64,000 nucleotides of DNA from Plantibacter sp. VKM Ac-2880 (GCF_015351235.1 NZ_JADKSJ010000002.1:868001-932000), one strand, 5' to 3'; shown: positions 42,050 through 49,935, counted from the first letter of the stretch. Notes: generated by a model from the sequence alone, not told the origin. A program made the numbers and translations.

Positions 42050-42751
42050 TCAGGCGAACTGCGCGTAGAACCCCTCGGGGGCGTTGGCGAGCGAGGCCTT
42101 GACCATGGCGCTCCACTCGTCGACGACGACCTCCGCGACACCCTGCTCGACACCGTCGAGGCTCGCGCGGGCGACGTCCGCCGGGTCGACCATCGGCCCC
42201 TCGTACCCCGCCATGATGTCGGTGTCGGCGGCGCCGAGGTGCAGTCCCTGCACCGAGACACCCTTCGGCGAGAGCTCCAGGCGGACCGCGTTCGTCATGT
42301 TCCACTCCGCCGCCTTGGCCGAGGCGTATCCGCCGGAGCCGGGGTGGGCGAACCAGCTCAGGGCGGAGAGCACGTTGACGATCGCCCCGCCCCCGTTCCC
42401 CTCGATCACCGGAGCGAACGCACGCACCATGGCGAGGTTGCCCCAGTAGTGGGTGTCCATCTCGCGTCGAGCGTCGGCGAGGTCGCCGGTCAGCATCGAG
42501 CCCTGCGTGGCGATGCCGGCGTTGTTGACGAGCAGGGTGACGTCGGTCGCGAACGCGGCCGCCCCCTCGACGGAGGCCTGGTCGGTGATGTCGAGCTGCA
42601 GCACCTCCACACCGGGGATGTCGACGAGCTCCGGGCGACGCGCGGTCGCGTACACCTTCGCTGCGCCGCGCTCGAGCAGCTGGGTGACGAATCGGCGCCC
42701 GATGCCCCGGTTCGAGCCGGTGACGAGTGCGACGGATCCTGCGATGTCCAT
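42050..42751 (-). CDS. short-chain dehydrogenase/reductase
   Basis: A 233-residue classical SDR. The cofactor site is ALVTGSNRGIGRRFVTQLLE and the NNAG motif lies in LLVNNAGIATQGSML. The catalytic YASAKAAEWNMTNAVRLELS has the Tyr and Lys, with the Ser in NVLSALSWF. Regulation is visible: a MerR-type promoter with a 20-base spacer sits just upstream, divergent from a MerR gene. The substrate is unknown; oxidative or electrophile stress response is a reasonable guess. Confidence 0.92.
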   Translation of the reverse strand: MDIAGSVALVTGSNRGIGRRFVTQLLERGAAKVYATARRPELVDIPGVEVLQLDITDQASVEGAAAFATDVTLLVNNAGIATQGSMLTGDLADARREMDTHYWGNLAMVRAFAPVIEGNGGGAIVNVLSALSWFAHPGSGGYASAKAAEWNMTNAVRLELSPKGVSVQGLHLGAADTDIMAGYEGPMVDPADVARASLDGVEQGVAEVVVDEWSAMVKASLANAPEGFYAQFA

Positions 42752-42793
42752 GATTCCCTTCCGCGTGCGGGGCGATCCCGCAGCAGCCTGGTT

Positions 42794-42825
42794 AGGCTAA
42801 GACCTCACATCAATGTCAGGTGCAA
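42794..42825 (-). promoter_or_regulatory. MerR-type promoter of the SDR gene
   Basis: On the minus strand -35 TTGCAC (42820-42825) and -10 TAGCCT (42794-42799) are 20 bases apart, longer than the 17-base optimum. The spacer holds a dyad, ACCTcACAT-CA-ATGTcAGGT (42802-42821). This is the classic layout for MerR activators that untwist an over-long spacer. Confidence 0.75.
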
Positions 42826-42843
42826 GCCAGGAATGGAAGATCG

Positions 42844-43242
42844 ATGCGCATCGGGGATCTCGCGGCTCGGACCGGGGTGAGCGTCCGCTCGCTCCGGTAC
42901 TACGAGGAGCAGGGGCTGCTCACCGCCACACGCACGACGAGCGGCCAACGGAGCTATGAACGAGCGGCGGTCGACCGGGTCCAGCTCGTGCAGCAGCTCT
43001 TCGCGGCCGGCCTCCCGAGCCGCACCATCGTGCAACTCCTCCCCTGCGTCGACGCAGGGGTGGCGACGCCGGCGTCTCTTGAGCTGCTTCGGACCGAACG
43101 CGACCGCATCACGGCGCAGATGGCGGACCTCGAGGCCGCGCGCGCCCGCCTCGAAGCGGTCATCGACATCACGCTCCACCCGACGCCGGAGCACTGCCCG
43201 GCCCTGCGCGAGGAGCGTCCGGCGGAGTCGGAAGCCGCCTGA
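42844..43242 (+). CDS. MerR-family transcriptional regulator
   Basis: A 132-residue regulator. The helix-turn-helix and wing are MRIGDLAARTGVSVRSLRYY, EEQGLLTATRTTSGQRSYER; the dimerisation helix is LRTERDRITAQMADLEAARA. The C-terminus has a single Cys (EHCPALRE) and no metal-binding Cys pair, so it is more like the organic-effector MerR proteins than metal sensors. It is divergent from the SDR, with the dyad operator between them. The start at 42844 is fixed by the canonical N-terminus. Confidence 0.93.
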   Translation: MRIGDLAARTGVSVRSLRYYEEQGLLTATRTTSGQRSYERAAVDRVQLVQQLFAAGLPSRTIVQLLPCVDAGVATPASLELLRTERDRITAQMADLEAARARLEAVIDITLHPTPEHCPALREERPAESEAA

Positions 43243-43355
43243 CGCGCTCAGCCAGGCTTCGACGCTGTCGGTCCTTCGCGGCTACCATGACCAGGTCGGA
43301 GGTCGAGGACACAACCGGTGGCCCGCCTTCGCGGTAGCCGAGACGGGGGTCAGCG

Positions 43356-43919
43356 ATGAGTGCATCCGAGAGCCAGGGGCAGGCGGGTCCGACCGAGTCG
43401 GTCGCGGCGCAGGCGGCGCGCACCCGGCTCGAACAGCGCGTGGCGAGCATCGAATCCATGCTGATCTCGTTCCCGATGCTGCTGTTGGAGGTCGCGCTCA
43501 TCCTCTCGCTGTTCGTCCCGTTCGCCAGTCAGACGACCGACGACGAGGGCACGGAGGTCTTCAACCTCTTCTTCTTCCTCGGCGGGTTCGCCGATCGCGA
43601 CGACGACGGTGATCCAGAGGCCGCCTCGATCCTGTTCGCGAGCGCGTTCCTCCTGCTCATCCTGGTGATCATCGCGGCGATCTGCACCACCCCGGTGTTC
43701 CGAGGGAAACGGATCTCGGCCCGGGCGGGCGCCACGGCCGTGACCGTCATCATCGTGCTCATCCTCGGCAACCTCGGAGCCTGGATGGTGATGCTGATGG
43801 GCATCTTCGCGGACTCGCCCTGGGAGCTCGGGCCGGCGCTCCCGCTTCTCAGTATCGGCACCCTGCTCGCGGCGATGATCGCCTTCTCGCCGGGCTACCG
43901 CAGCATCTGGGACCGGTGA
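43356..43919 (+). CDS. hypothetical membrane protein
   Basis: A 187-residue protein with four predicted membrane segments, at about residues 37-53, 90-112, 125-150 and 159-177. An N-terminal soluble stretch carries a short helix (TRLEQRVASIESMLIS). A polar acidic loop (TDDEGTEVFN, ADRDDDGDPE) lies between TM1 and TM2. No family is recognised. The gene marks the left edge of a run of orphan genes that extends to the tRNA pair at 50 kb. Confidence 0.7.
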   Translation: MSASESQGQAGPTESVAAQAARTRLEQRVASIESMLISFPMLLLEVALILSLFVPFASQTTDDEGTEVFNLFFFLGGFADRDDDGDPEAASILFASAFLLLILVIIAAICTTPVFRGKRISARAGATAVTVIIVLILGNLGAWMVMLMGIFADSPWELGPALPLLSIGTLLAAMIAFSPGYRSIWDR

Positions 43920-43943
43920 CGCGGCCCGGCCTCTAGCCCGGCG

Positions 43944-44507
43944 CTACGCGCTCGGGTGGCTCCGGCGACCGGGATCGGCCAGCCAGCCTGCCGCCCAGAG
44001 GATCTCGTGAGCGATCTCCTGCACGGCCCGATCATCGGTGACGATCCTGCGCGCCGTGCTCGCCTCGTCCAGCTTCGCGGCCGCTATGACACTCCGCTCG
44101 AGATGCTCCTCGAGCGCCGTCCCGATCTCGCGCCGAGCGAGACGCTGCGCGGCGGTCGTGTCGGTCGCGGTCAAGAGCACGCCGAACGAACGGACGTCTG
44201 TGCCGAGGGCGGCGGCCAGCGTGGGGATCTGCAGCACGCTGACGGTGTTCGTGTACAGGAGGCGGAAGTAGCCTGCCGACCGGTAGTTCGCCCACATGGC
44301 CGCAAGGTTCTGCTCTGCCAGGTCTCTGCCGTTGCGCCACGGTTCCGGGTACGCCTGATCGAGATTGTCGCCGTCGATGACGGCATGAGGAAGGTCGGCG
44401 CGTTGCAGGATCTTGGATGCTTCAGCAGCGACCGACGTCTTCCCGACGCCCGACCGACCTCCGATGAAGATCACGTCCGCGGCGGGTGTCTCCTGCATGT
44501 TCGTCAC
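43944..44507 (-). CDS. P-loop kinase-like NTPase
   Basis: A 187-residue protein. Walker A is IFIGGRSGVGKTSVAAEASK. VIDGDNLDQAYPEP resembles the Asp-rich motif of adenylylsulfate or nucleoside kinases. The rest is helical, with ATDTTAAQRLARREIG as the lid. Family members phosphorylate small molecules (e.g. shikimate, nucleosides, antibiotics); the substrate is unknown. The start may be the GTG at 44507 or ATG at 44498. It lies next to the PH-domain gene, three bases apart, likely one transcript. Confidence 0.75.
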   Translation of the reverse strand: MTNMQETPAADVIFIGGRSGVGKTSVAAEASKILQRADLPHAVIDGDNLDQAYPEPWRNGRDLAEQNLAAMWANYRSAGYFRLLYTNTVSVLQIPTLAAALGTDVRSFGVLLTATDTTAAQRLARREIGTALEEHLERSVIAAAKLDEASTARRIVTDDRAVQEIAHEILWAAGWLADPGRRSHPSA

Positions 44508-44510
44508 GCG

Positions 44511-44864
44511 CTAGTGCGCCTGGAGGACCGCCCACGCGATGAGGCTGTCGAGACGACGGACGTCGACGCCCTTCGCGAGCTTCACCTTGATGTGCCCGGC
44601 CTTGGTCCAGAGTTCGATCTCCGAGTTCCAGTCGAGGGTTCCGGCGTTCTCGGAGGACCACATGTTGATCGAGCTGTACGGGAGGGAGTAGATCTCGACC
44701 TTCTTGCCGGAGATGCCCTGCGCGTCGCGCACGATGAGGCGCTTGGTGGTGAACACCGCGGAGTCGCGGAACGTCTTGAACGCCGCAACCGCCTGTTCCC
44801 CCTGCACGAGCAGCTGGGTCACATCCGCGGGGATCGGAATCTCGTTCTGCAGGGTCCAGGCCAT
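44511..44864 (-). CDS. bacterial PH-domain protein
   Basis: A 117-residue protein of the bacterial pleckstrin-homology family (YokE/YvlB-like, PF08000 type). FKTFRDSAVFTTKRLIVRDA, GKKVEIYSLPYSSINMWSSE and SEIELWTKAGHIKVKLAKGV give the beta-sandwich pattern. The ATG at 44864 is preferred, with GGAAAG upstream; another ATG lies 18 bases before. Such proteins are scaffolds of unclear role. The preceding gap (44865-45114) holds no gene that I can defend. Confidence 0.8.
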   Translation of the reverse strand: MAWTLQNEIPIPADVTQLLVQGEQAVAAFKTFRDSAVFTTKRLIVRDAQGISGKKVEIYSLPYSSINMWSSENAGTLDWNSEIELWTKAGHIKVKLAKGVDVRRLDSLIAWAVLQAH

Positions 44865-45114
44865 GATCGGTGCGCTTTCCATGGCCCGATTCTGTCAGAG
44901 ACCGTCGCTCCCGGCGCGGTTCCCGCGGCTGCAGCGATGGGGAGCGCTGCCCATGCGGCACACCCCTGCGAACCGGGGCCTCTTGTCATACTGAACCCGT
45001 GAACGGAACCGACAGCACCTCCACCAGCGTGCTCGAGGAGTGAGCCTCGACGTCGTAGCGGATCGGTTTCGGACGTCCAGCATGCCGCGATCGTACGCCG
45101 CGGGTGCGACAGAC

Positions 45115-45549
45115 CTACTCGTACAGCACGGAGTCCGTCGTCCACACGGGGCCGAACTTCTGGGTCGTGCAGGTGAAGGTGGACCGAACCATCGCGCTGA
45201 ACGCGTTCTGCGCGTCCACTCGACCCTCGATGATGAAGATGGGGTTCTCGTCGTCCTGGATCGGGCGCGCAGCTGCGATCTCACGAGCGTCGTCGTCTGT
45301 CTGGATCTCGACCTCGGTGAACTGCGCGGTCGACGGCGACTTCAGTCGCCCAAGGACGTCGTCCTGGCACTCGCTGATGGCGCGCTTCGCGTCGGTCGGG
45401 AACAGGATGATCCCCGCGACGCACGCGCCGCCGACAAGCACGAGCGCAACCGCCAGAACGATCAACCACCAGCGTGGGTATGTCCGCCGCCGGCCGGGCG
45501 CATCTCCTGCGGGTACCTCGGCCATCGACGCTTCGGTGTGGTCGCTCAT
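45115..45549 (-). CDS. membrane-anchored hypothetical protein
   Basis: A 144-residue protein with a cytosolic N-terminus (about 26 residues), one membrane helix (WWLIVLAVALVLVGGACVAG) and an extracytoplasmic domain. That domain has KRAISECQDDVLGRLKSPST and a second Cys in VRSTFTCTTQKFG, possibly a disulfide. The layout and the SPSTAQFTEVEI strand are similar to small secreted DUF4878-like domains, but the match is by eye. It is transcribed towards the PH/P-loop pair. The following 211 bases (45550-45760) are AT-richer and hold no gene I can support. Confidence 0.7.
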   Translation of the reverse strand: MSDHTEASMAEVPAGDAPGRRRTYPRWWLIVLAVALVLVGGACVAGIILFPTDAKRAISECQDDVLGRLKSPSTAQFTEVEIQTDDDAREIAAARPIQDDENPIFIIEGRVDAQNAFSAMVRSTFTCTTQKFGPVWTTDSVLYE

Positions 45550-45760
45550 GTGTGCATCCTATCGACGCGGCCGGACTTCCATCCCGGACAACACATCGAC
45601 GGAAGTGCAGCCAGAACCGTACGCGTTGTGCACCCCGGCGTGGGATTCACGAGCGTTTCGGCGGGCCGCCGTCACGGACCTTTTTTCCCTGTTTGAGTCC
45701 ACATTCGGCTCTACGCGTGACGTATTTCTGTAGACCCGACGAAGCTAATACAGCCATTGA

Positions 45761-46093
45761 TCAATGTTTACGATCCTTCTTGGGGCTTTCATTCTTCGAG
45801 CCCGAGTCGCTGTCCCGAATGCGGCCATCCCTGCCGTGAATCCTGACATCGCCCTTGCCATCTCCCGTTTTTTCAACGATCTCTTTCGCGCGCGTGATCG
45901 CCTCCTTCTGGGTGTCGAAGTGGCCGGAGGAGCGTTGGTGGTCTTCCTTCACCACGTCCCATCCGCCTCGATCCATATTCGGCACGACATGTCGGTCCTC
46001 GTCGTTCTTCGCCATGGGGTTCCTCGCTTTCTTGAATATCTTCTTCGTCCACTCCTCGGGTGGGAGGTCGTCGTCATCGCGCTCATCCGCCAC
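45761..46093 (-). CDS. DUF2188-domain protein
   Basis: A small basic protein of 110 residues, or 84 if the ATG at 46015 (with an AGGAA site) is used. The domain is RHVVPNMDRGGWDVVKEDHQ and RSSGHFDTQKEAITRAKEIV with GDVRIHGRDGRIRDSDS, the usual DUF2188 form with paired beta strands. Often found near phage and stress loci; function unknown. It lies three bases past the stop of the upstream three-TM gene, so both are likely cotranscribed. The long acidic N-terminus of the GTG-started version is less typical. Confidence 0.8.
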   Translation of the reverse strand: MADERDDDDLPPEEWTKKIFKKARNPMAKNDEDRHVVPNMDRGGWDVVKEDHQRSSGHFDTQKEAITRAKEIVEKTGDGKGDVRIHGRDGRIRDSDSGSKNESPKKDRKH

Positions 46094-46095
46094 TG

Positions 46096-46605
46096 TCAGG
46101 GACCTACCGATGTAGTCGGGCTGGGAGCCTCGGGCTGTTCAGCGGAGTCTGCGGGCGAGAACAGTGCGAGGAGGGCAACAGCGATGCTCAGCGTCAGAGC
46201 GATGAACCCGATCCTCACAATCGCTCCACGGTTGGACAGCCACGTCTCGTCCGCTTCCAATATCTCCAGCTTGGTGTCGGCGATCCTGTATTCGGCCAAT
46301 AGCGAGTCCATCCCGAGTACGGCGTTTCGCATCGGCCGGACGTCCAGCGCATCGCCCCGACGCGGGAAGACAGCGATCACTCCAGCCAAGGCAGCGACAA
46401 AGCTGAGAAGGAGGTTCGCACCGACGAACCAGGAGAATCCGTCTGTCGCTTGCAAGGCTCCAACCACGCTGGCCGCGCCGATCAGCAGTGTCGCCCGCTG
46501 CTCCATGGCTGCCGAGCGCTGGGACTGCGAGGCAATCTCGCTGTCGAGCTCTCTCGATATCAGCGCCAGTTGCTCAGATTTCCCCTGCAGATCCTCGGAA
46601 CGCAT
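46096..46605 (-). CDS. three-TM protein with a soluble coiled N-terminus
   Basis: A 169-residue protein. A helical N-terminus (SEDLQGKSEQLALISRELDS) leads to a TM pair (about residues 39-52 and 60-80), then a soluble helical segment ending RIADTKLEILEADETW, and a third TM (about 129-150) with a short polar tail. The topology is similar in outline to small membrane effectors of bacterial defence systems (SLATT or Pycsar-TM type), but I cannot show homology. It starts at 46605, six bases after the 51-residue gene. It lies in the orphan cluster next to the PLD and CHAT genes. Confidence 0.65.
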   Translation of the reverse strand: MRSEDLQGKSEQLALISRELDSEIASQSQRSAAMEQRATLLIGAASVVGALQATDGFSWFVGANLLLSFVAALAGVIAVFPRRGDALDVRPMRNAVLGMDSLLAEYRIADTKLEILEADETWLSNRGAIVRIGFIALTLSIAVALLALFSPADSAEQPEAPSPTTSVGP

Positions 46606-46610
46606 CACGC

Positions 46611-46766
46611 CTACTTCTTCGGCTTGGGAGGCTGGCGGTTCGGGCGTTTTGGCGGTTCCGCGGACTTCGGCTGTTCTCGCTCGTTGAACCGCCCGAGATC
46701 TCTGCCCTTGTAGACAGGTTTCTTCCATGCCTCATTCGGGCTTGGTTCGTTCGATTCTTCGGCCAA
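46611..46766 (-). CDS. small Lys/Pro-rich protein (51 aa)
   Basis: A gene too short for usual cut-offs. TTG start (46764-46766) with an excellent AGGGGG site five bases upstream, and stop at 46611-46613, six bases before the three-TM gene's ATG. The protein reads AEESNEPSPNEAWKKPVYKG at the N-terminus and ends with RQPPKPKK. It is highly charged and disordered-looking, with no family match by eye. The codon pattern, the binding site and the fit to the next gene argue that it is real. It is probably the first gene of an operon running to DUF2188. Confidence 0.6.
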   Translation of the reverse strand: MAEESNEPSPNEAWKKPVYKGRDLGRFNEREQPKSAEPPKRPNRQPPKPKK

Positions 46767-46893
46767 TTCATCCCCCTGGTGGGAAGAGGATACATGAACG
46801 CAGAGCTATAGCAGCCACGCCGTTCCTTCTCCACCGAGAAACGGGCTCGGCCTGTCGACGCGTCCGAGTCTTGTAAAGGAACGTCAGTCCGTT

Positions 46894-47694
46894 CTAGCCC
46901 TTTGCTGGACCATCGACATCGTCAGCGGCGCGCGGCTCGAGCGTGGAGGCTGAGGTCCAGAGGTTCTGATAGGCGCTGCGAATTGCTGTTGCTGCAGCTA
47001 CGTCCTCGATGGGGGCCACGACTCCTGGACGCGTCGTGATGCTGTTGAGGCTTGAGCCAAGAAGAAAGACGGGCCCCGCGTCGGGGATGTAAAAGCGATC
47101 ATGCATCTTCGCAAGGGGAAGGGTCCGCACCTCAACGGTCATCGCGCCAGCTCCAAGCGCGCGGGCGAGCTGCTGAAGACGCAAACCCTTCCGGTCGGCC
47201 CAATCTGAGGTGAGTACTCGGTTCACCTGGGAAAGGTCGCGGAGGTCGTAGAGTCCCTGAAAGTGTAGGTACGGATCAACCAGCGTCCCCGGCCCAGCAC
47301 TCGCGAGCAAGTCGAAGATTCGAATGTAGGCAAGCGGATCGTTGGGATCGATGACCACCGTCATCGGTTGCGCCGGCTGCTTCTCGAGCGCAGGGCGCCG
47401 CGCATGAGCCAGCACGGAGCGTCCGAGCGCGGTAAGCCGAACTGACCCAGAGGCAGGGTCAATCCAGCGCGACCGGATTAGAAATGCGCTCGGCGTCTCT
47501 CCAGGCTCGTAGAAGTAGTCATGATTTGCCTCCTCTTGCATCGCCGCCATGTACGACTCGCGCCGCCGCACAGGAGCAGGCCTCGGCAACGTGGCGAAAC
47601 TATCGAAGGCTTCGACCGAAAGCTCCGCCCCGGCTCGTTCGACGGCCTCAATGTAGGTGAGCGCCACTTCGAGCTTGTCATCCACCAGGTTCAT
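46894..47694 (-). CDS. PLD-like domain protein with N-terminal winged-helix-like part
   Basis: A 266-residue protein. The N-terminal third is helical and ends in SVRLTALGRSVLAHARRPAL, resembling a winged-helix wing. The C-terminal part is a single PLD-type domain: VIDPNDPLAYIRIFDLL, DPYLHFQGLYDLRDLSQVNR, then VRTLPLAKMHDRFYIPDAGP with a His198 in an H-D-R motif (Arg where HxK has Lys), and LLGSSLNSITTRPG. Such variants occur near restriction and toxin loci. The substrate is unknown. Gene order places it between the CHAT protease and the three-TM gene. Confidence 0.65.
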   Translation of the reverse strand: MNLVDDKLEVALTYIEAVERAGAELSVEAFDSFATLPRPAPVRRRESYMAAMQEEANHDYFYEPGETPSAFLIRSRWIDPASGSVRLTALGRSVLAHARRPALEKQPAQPMTVVIDPNDPLAYIRIFDLLASAGPGTLVDPYLHFQGLYDLRDLSQVNRVLTSDWADRKGLRLQQLARALGAGAMTVEVRTLPLAKMHDRFYIPDAGPVFLLGSSLNSITTRPGVVAPIEDVAAATAIRSAYQNLWTSASTLEPRAADDVDGPAKG

Positions 47695-47756
47695 CTTTCG
47701 AACCTACCGTCCTGACCGTCTGTTATTTAGGCCGATTTCATGCGCTGACTTCCCCT

Positions 47757-47903
47757 GTGTGTGCGAACTCCACCAGTGCTATCAGCGCGTTCGACATCGT
47801 CGAGACCAAGCACATCGTGAACCTGCGAGGTCTAGTGAGCTTCCGCTTCTCGCTGCTGCGCATCTTCGACTCAGCGACGCGCGACGTCACTGAGGTGTCG
47901 TGA
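47757..47903 (+). pseudogene. possible 3' remnant of a gene
   Basis: A plus-strand frame whose codons from about 47757 show about 85% G/C at third position, unlike the AT-rich sequence just upstream. It reads ISAFDIVETKHIVNLRGLVS, then [20 protein letters not shown], and ends at 47903 inside the CHAT gene's 3' end. No start or 5' portion is visible. It looks like the tail of a gene cut by rearrangement. The rest of the 47695-47886 gap holds nothing else I can support. Confidence 0.3.
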
Positions 47904-48987
47904 CGAGCACGAGCGTCTTGGGGTCGATATCGTCGCGGGTCCGCAGCTCAGGAAGATCCGAGCCATCCAGCGCCGCCGCGAGCATCCGAACTTGCGCTTG
48001 GTCGAGCGCCGTCGACAACGACTGTGCGGACGCAATGGCCGAGTAGAACGCGGACGCGAAGACGATCGCAGACGTATCGTCGATGCTGTCCGACATACCG
48101 ATGACGGCGGGCACCGTTCGAAGTACGTCATCAGCGCCCGCCAGACTTTCGCAGGCGTTCATGACGAGCAGGCGAGGTGGGTCATCGGTCGCCCCGAGAA
48201 CCCGGGCAACCAGGGCGAAGTTGACTTCTGTGCCGTTTTCGTCGCCCGCCTCGTTTTCCATCAACAATCCGTCAGGACCTGCGTGTCCGGAGAAATGAAC
48301 AATATGGGGTCGATAGTCGTTCAGCCCATCGAGTAGATCGTTGACGGTCGCGGCGGGTGCGTGCTCGACCTGCACTAGGTCACGGTATTTGGATCTGCGC
48401 AAGGCCTGACGGACCTGGCGAACCTCCTGGTCAACCCGAAGCCAGGTGCCGTACCGCTGTTCACTGCCATCCGGGGCGGTGATGGTCTGCTCGGTGGCTT
48501 CCGGATTGGCAGTTAAGTAGAGAACCCGCAGAATCTCGGGCTGCGGTGGACGCACCTCTACGTACCGGATCTCCGCAACGGGCGAGCTGAGCCGCGAGAT
48601 CTCTCGTGCATGGGCTCGCTCGTCTTGCCGCCGCCGTGAATCTGTCTGCTTCTGCTTACTCTCGGCGCTCCGGCGCTCGCTCTCCTCAGCTGAGCGCAAT
48701 GAAGTCATCTTCGTCGCGATCGACTTGTCGACCGCGGCCAGATCCTTGCGAGCTTTGGCAACCTTGCCTTCGGCGGCGACCACCTTCTTATCTTCGCGTT
48801 CAGCACCTGAGAGCGCGGATCGGACGGTTGAGGCACTCTTCGAGCGCTGCGCCTGATCCCGCTTCTTTCGTGCTGCTTCGCGTGACGATGCAGCATCCTT
48901 TTCGGCCTTTGCAACATCTGATGTCAGCGCTGCCTTGCGGGCCTGTGCGCGCGCAATATCCGACCGTAGTGTGTCACTTCGCGCCAT
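47887..48987 (-). CDS. coiled-coil CHAT-domain (caspase-like) protease
   Basis: A 366-residue protein. Residues 1 to about 130 are a long charged coiled coil ([20 protein letters not shown] to [10 protein letters not shown]). The C-terminal part is a CHAT domain: [48 protein letters not shown] with catalytic His235, and [20 protein letters not shown] with catalytic Cys279. CHAT proteases are caspase/separase relatives and act in several bacterial defence and cell-death systems. The ATG at 48987 has an AAGGAG site. No TPR or sensor is fused. The partner is unknown; nearest genes are the PLD-like and zinc-ribbon genes. Confidence 0.85.
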   Translation of the reverse strand: MARSDTLRSDIARAQARKAALTSDVAKAEKDAASSREAARKKRDQAQRSKSASTVRSALSGAEREDKKVVAAEGKVAKARKDLAAVDKSIATKMTSLRSAEESERRSAESKQKQTDSRRRQDERAHAREISRLSSPVAEIRYVEVRPPQPEILRVLYLTANPEATEQTITAPDGSEQRYGTWLRVDQEVRQVRQALRRSKYRDLVQVEHAPAATVNDLLDGLNDYRPHIVHFSGHAGPDGLLMENEAGDENGTEVNFALVARVLGATDDPPRLLVMNACESLAGADDVLRTVPAVIGMSDSIDDTSAIVFASAFYSAIASAQSLSTALDQAQVRMLAAALDGSDLPELRTRDDIDPKTLVLVTTPQ

Positions 48988-49220
48988 CGGTGGACTCCTT
49001 GCAGCTGGCCGGATGCGTGGTTCCGCGCACTCACGTGAAGTGGACCCGCGTGGATCGCAGGCTACCAGCGAATCTTTAGCTGCTGCAGCCCCGCTTCAAG
49101 TCGAGGACGCAGCGGCTTCGGAATGATCGTTAGACGTCCTTCCTGACGACGACAGCCCGCGTCTCCGGTCACAACCCGAACCAGTAGATGCACTCGTTTC
49201 GACTTCAGGCCCGGTTAGAG
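48988..49220. other. gap between CHAT gene and TAG-interrupted gene
   Basis: No supported gene. A 43-codon frame at 49062-49193 on the minus strand (ends [11 protein letters not shown]) stays open in the same frame as the upstream coiled-coil gene, but its third positions are unbiased (about 55% G/C), so I do not call it. The promoter of the CHAT gene should lie here; I see no clear hexamers. Confidence 0.5.
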
Positions 49221-49706
49221 CTACAGCGCGACAACGGTCTCGCACTCGAGAAGGTCATCGTCGAACACCCAAACGAGAACGAGCGACTTCGCCCGCAGAG
49301 CAAGGGCATCATAAACACTGAACTGCAGCTCCTCGCCGTGCGCGTATCTGCACGGAAGCTCGTCATCGAGACTCACGAGGTTGGTCGCCCCCTCGGGACG
49401 CACCTCGACATCACGCACCTCGATGGTCTGACCGGAGGTGTTCGTGACGGCACGAACGTCGTCACGAACCTGCCGCGGCGACGACCACGGCGCAACTCGC
49501 GTCGCGATGTCGGCGAGTCGCTCCTGGGCCTCGGCCTGACGAGCGAGAGCGGCGTTCGCGTCGGCGGCTCGCTGCGCGGCCTCCACGCTGGCGGCTTGGG
49601 CGTCCGCTCGCGCCGTAGACGCCTGCTTGGCCTGCACGACCGCGACGACGGCCGCCGCGATCGCGGCGAGGGCCGCTACTGCGGCGATCTAGTCTGACGG
49701 CGTCAT
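49221..49706 (-). pseudogene. membrane/coiled-coil protein gene interrupted by in-frame TAG
   Basis: The frame opens with ATG at 49706 (MTPSD), then a TAG stop at 49689-49691 stands as codon 6. It continues as an unbroken frame IAAVAALAAIAAAVVAVVQA, a membrane helix, then a coiled coil (ASTARADAQAASVEAAQRAA and following) and a beta-rich tail ending LECETVVAL. The expected residue is Trp (TGG), as in other MTPSDW-type starts. The ATG overlaps the stop of the zinc-ribbon gene (ATGA), which supports it as the true start. A GTG at 49637 could restart translation without the TM. Confidence 0.65.
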
Positions 49707-49852
49707 TCGCCTGCTGCGGCCCTGCAACTCGCATCCGCACACGGGTCCTCAGTGATACCGGTCGTGCGTCGCAACGGCCCGCCACATCGCGGGCAACGTG
49801 GTGCCTCGTCGCGGCCGGAATCGGAAATGGATCGGTTCGAGCTGCGGCCCAT
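49703..49852 (-). CDS. small zinc-ribbon protein (49 aa)
   Basis: A 49-residue frame too short for common cut-offs. It has a Cys pair CPRCGG and a second pair in DPCADASC, the four ligands of a zinc ribbon. A CAGGGGGAA site precedes the ATG at 49852, and the TGA overlaps the ATG of the next frame. The C-terminus is short and polar. It probably forms an operon with the TAG-interrupted gene. The function is unknown. Confidence 0.65.
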   Translation of the reverse strand: MGRSSNRSISDSGRDEAPRCPRCGGPLRRTTGITEDPCADASCRAAAGE

Positions 49853-49935
49853 GGTTCCCCCTGAGTGACGTCGATGTCAGATGATGAAAGTGCGGGGTTT
49901 ATGCGGGCTCCCCCGCCTGCACGTCCCCGGGTGAT

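Noticed and set aside
44999-45043. 14-codon GTG frame with a CATACT box just upstream
   Set aside because: Too short, with no downstream gene in the same direction. It is antisense-adjacent to a gene on the other strand.
45670-45700. T-rich stretch (six T) after a weak GC stem on the plus strand
   Set aside because: No plus-strand gene ends upstream of it and the stem is poor, so I do not call a terminator.
49062-49193. 43-codon minus-strand frame upstream of the CHAT gene (ends [11 protein letters not shown])
   Set aside because: No binding site and only about 55% G/C in third positions. It continues the frame of the upstream gene beyond two stops, so it may be a relic, but evidence is too thin to call.
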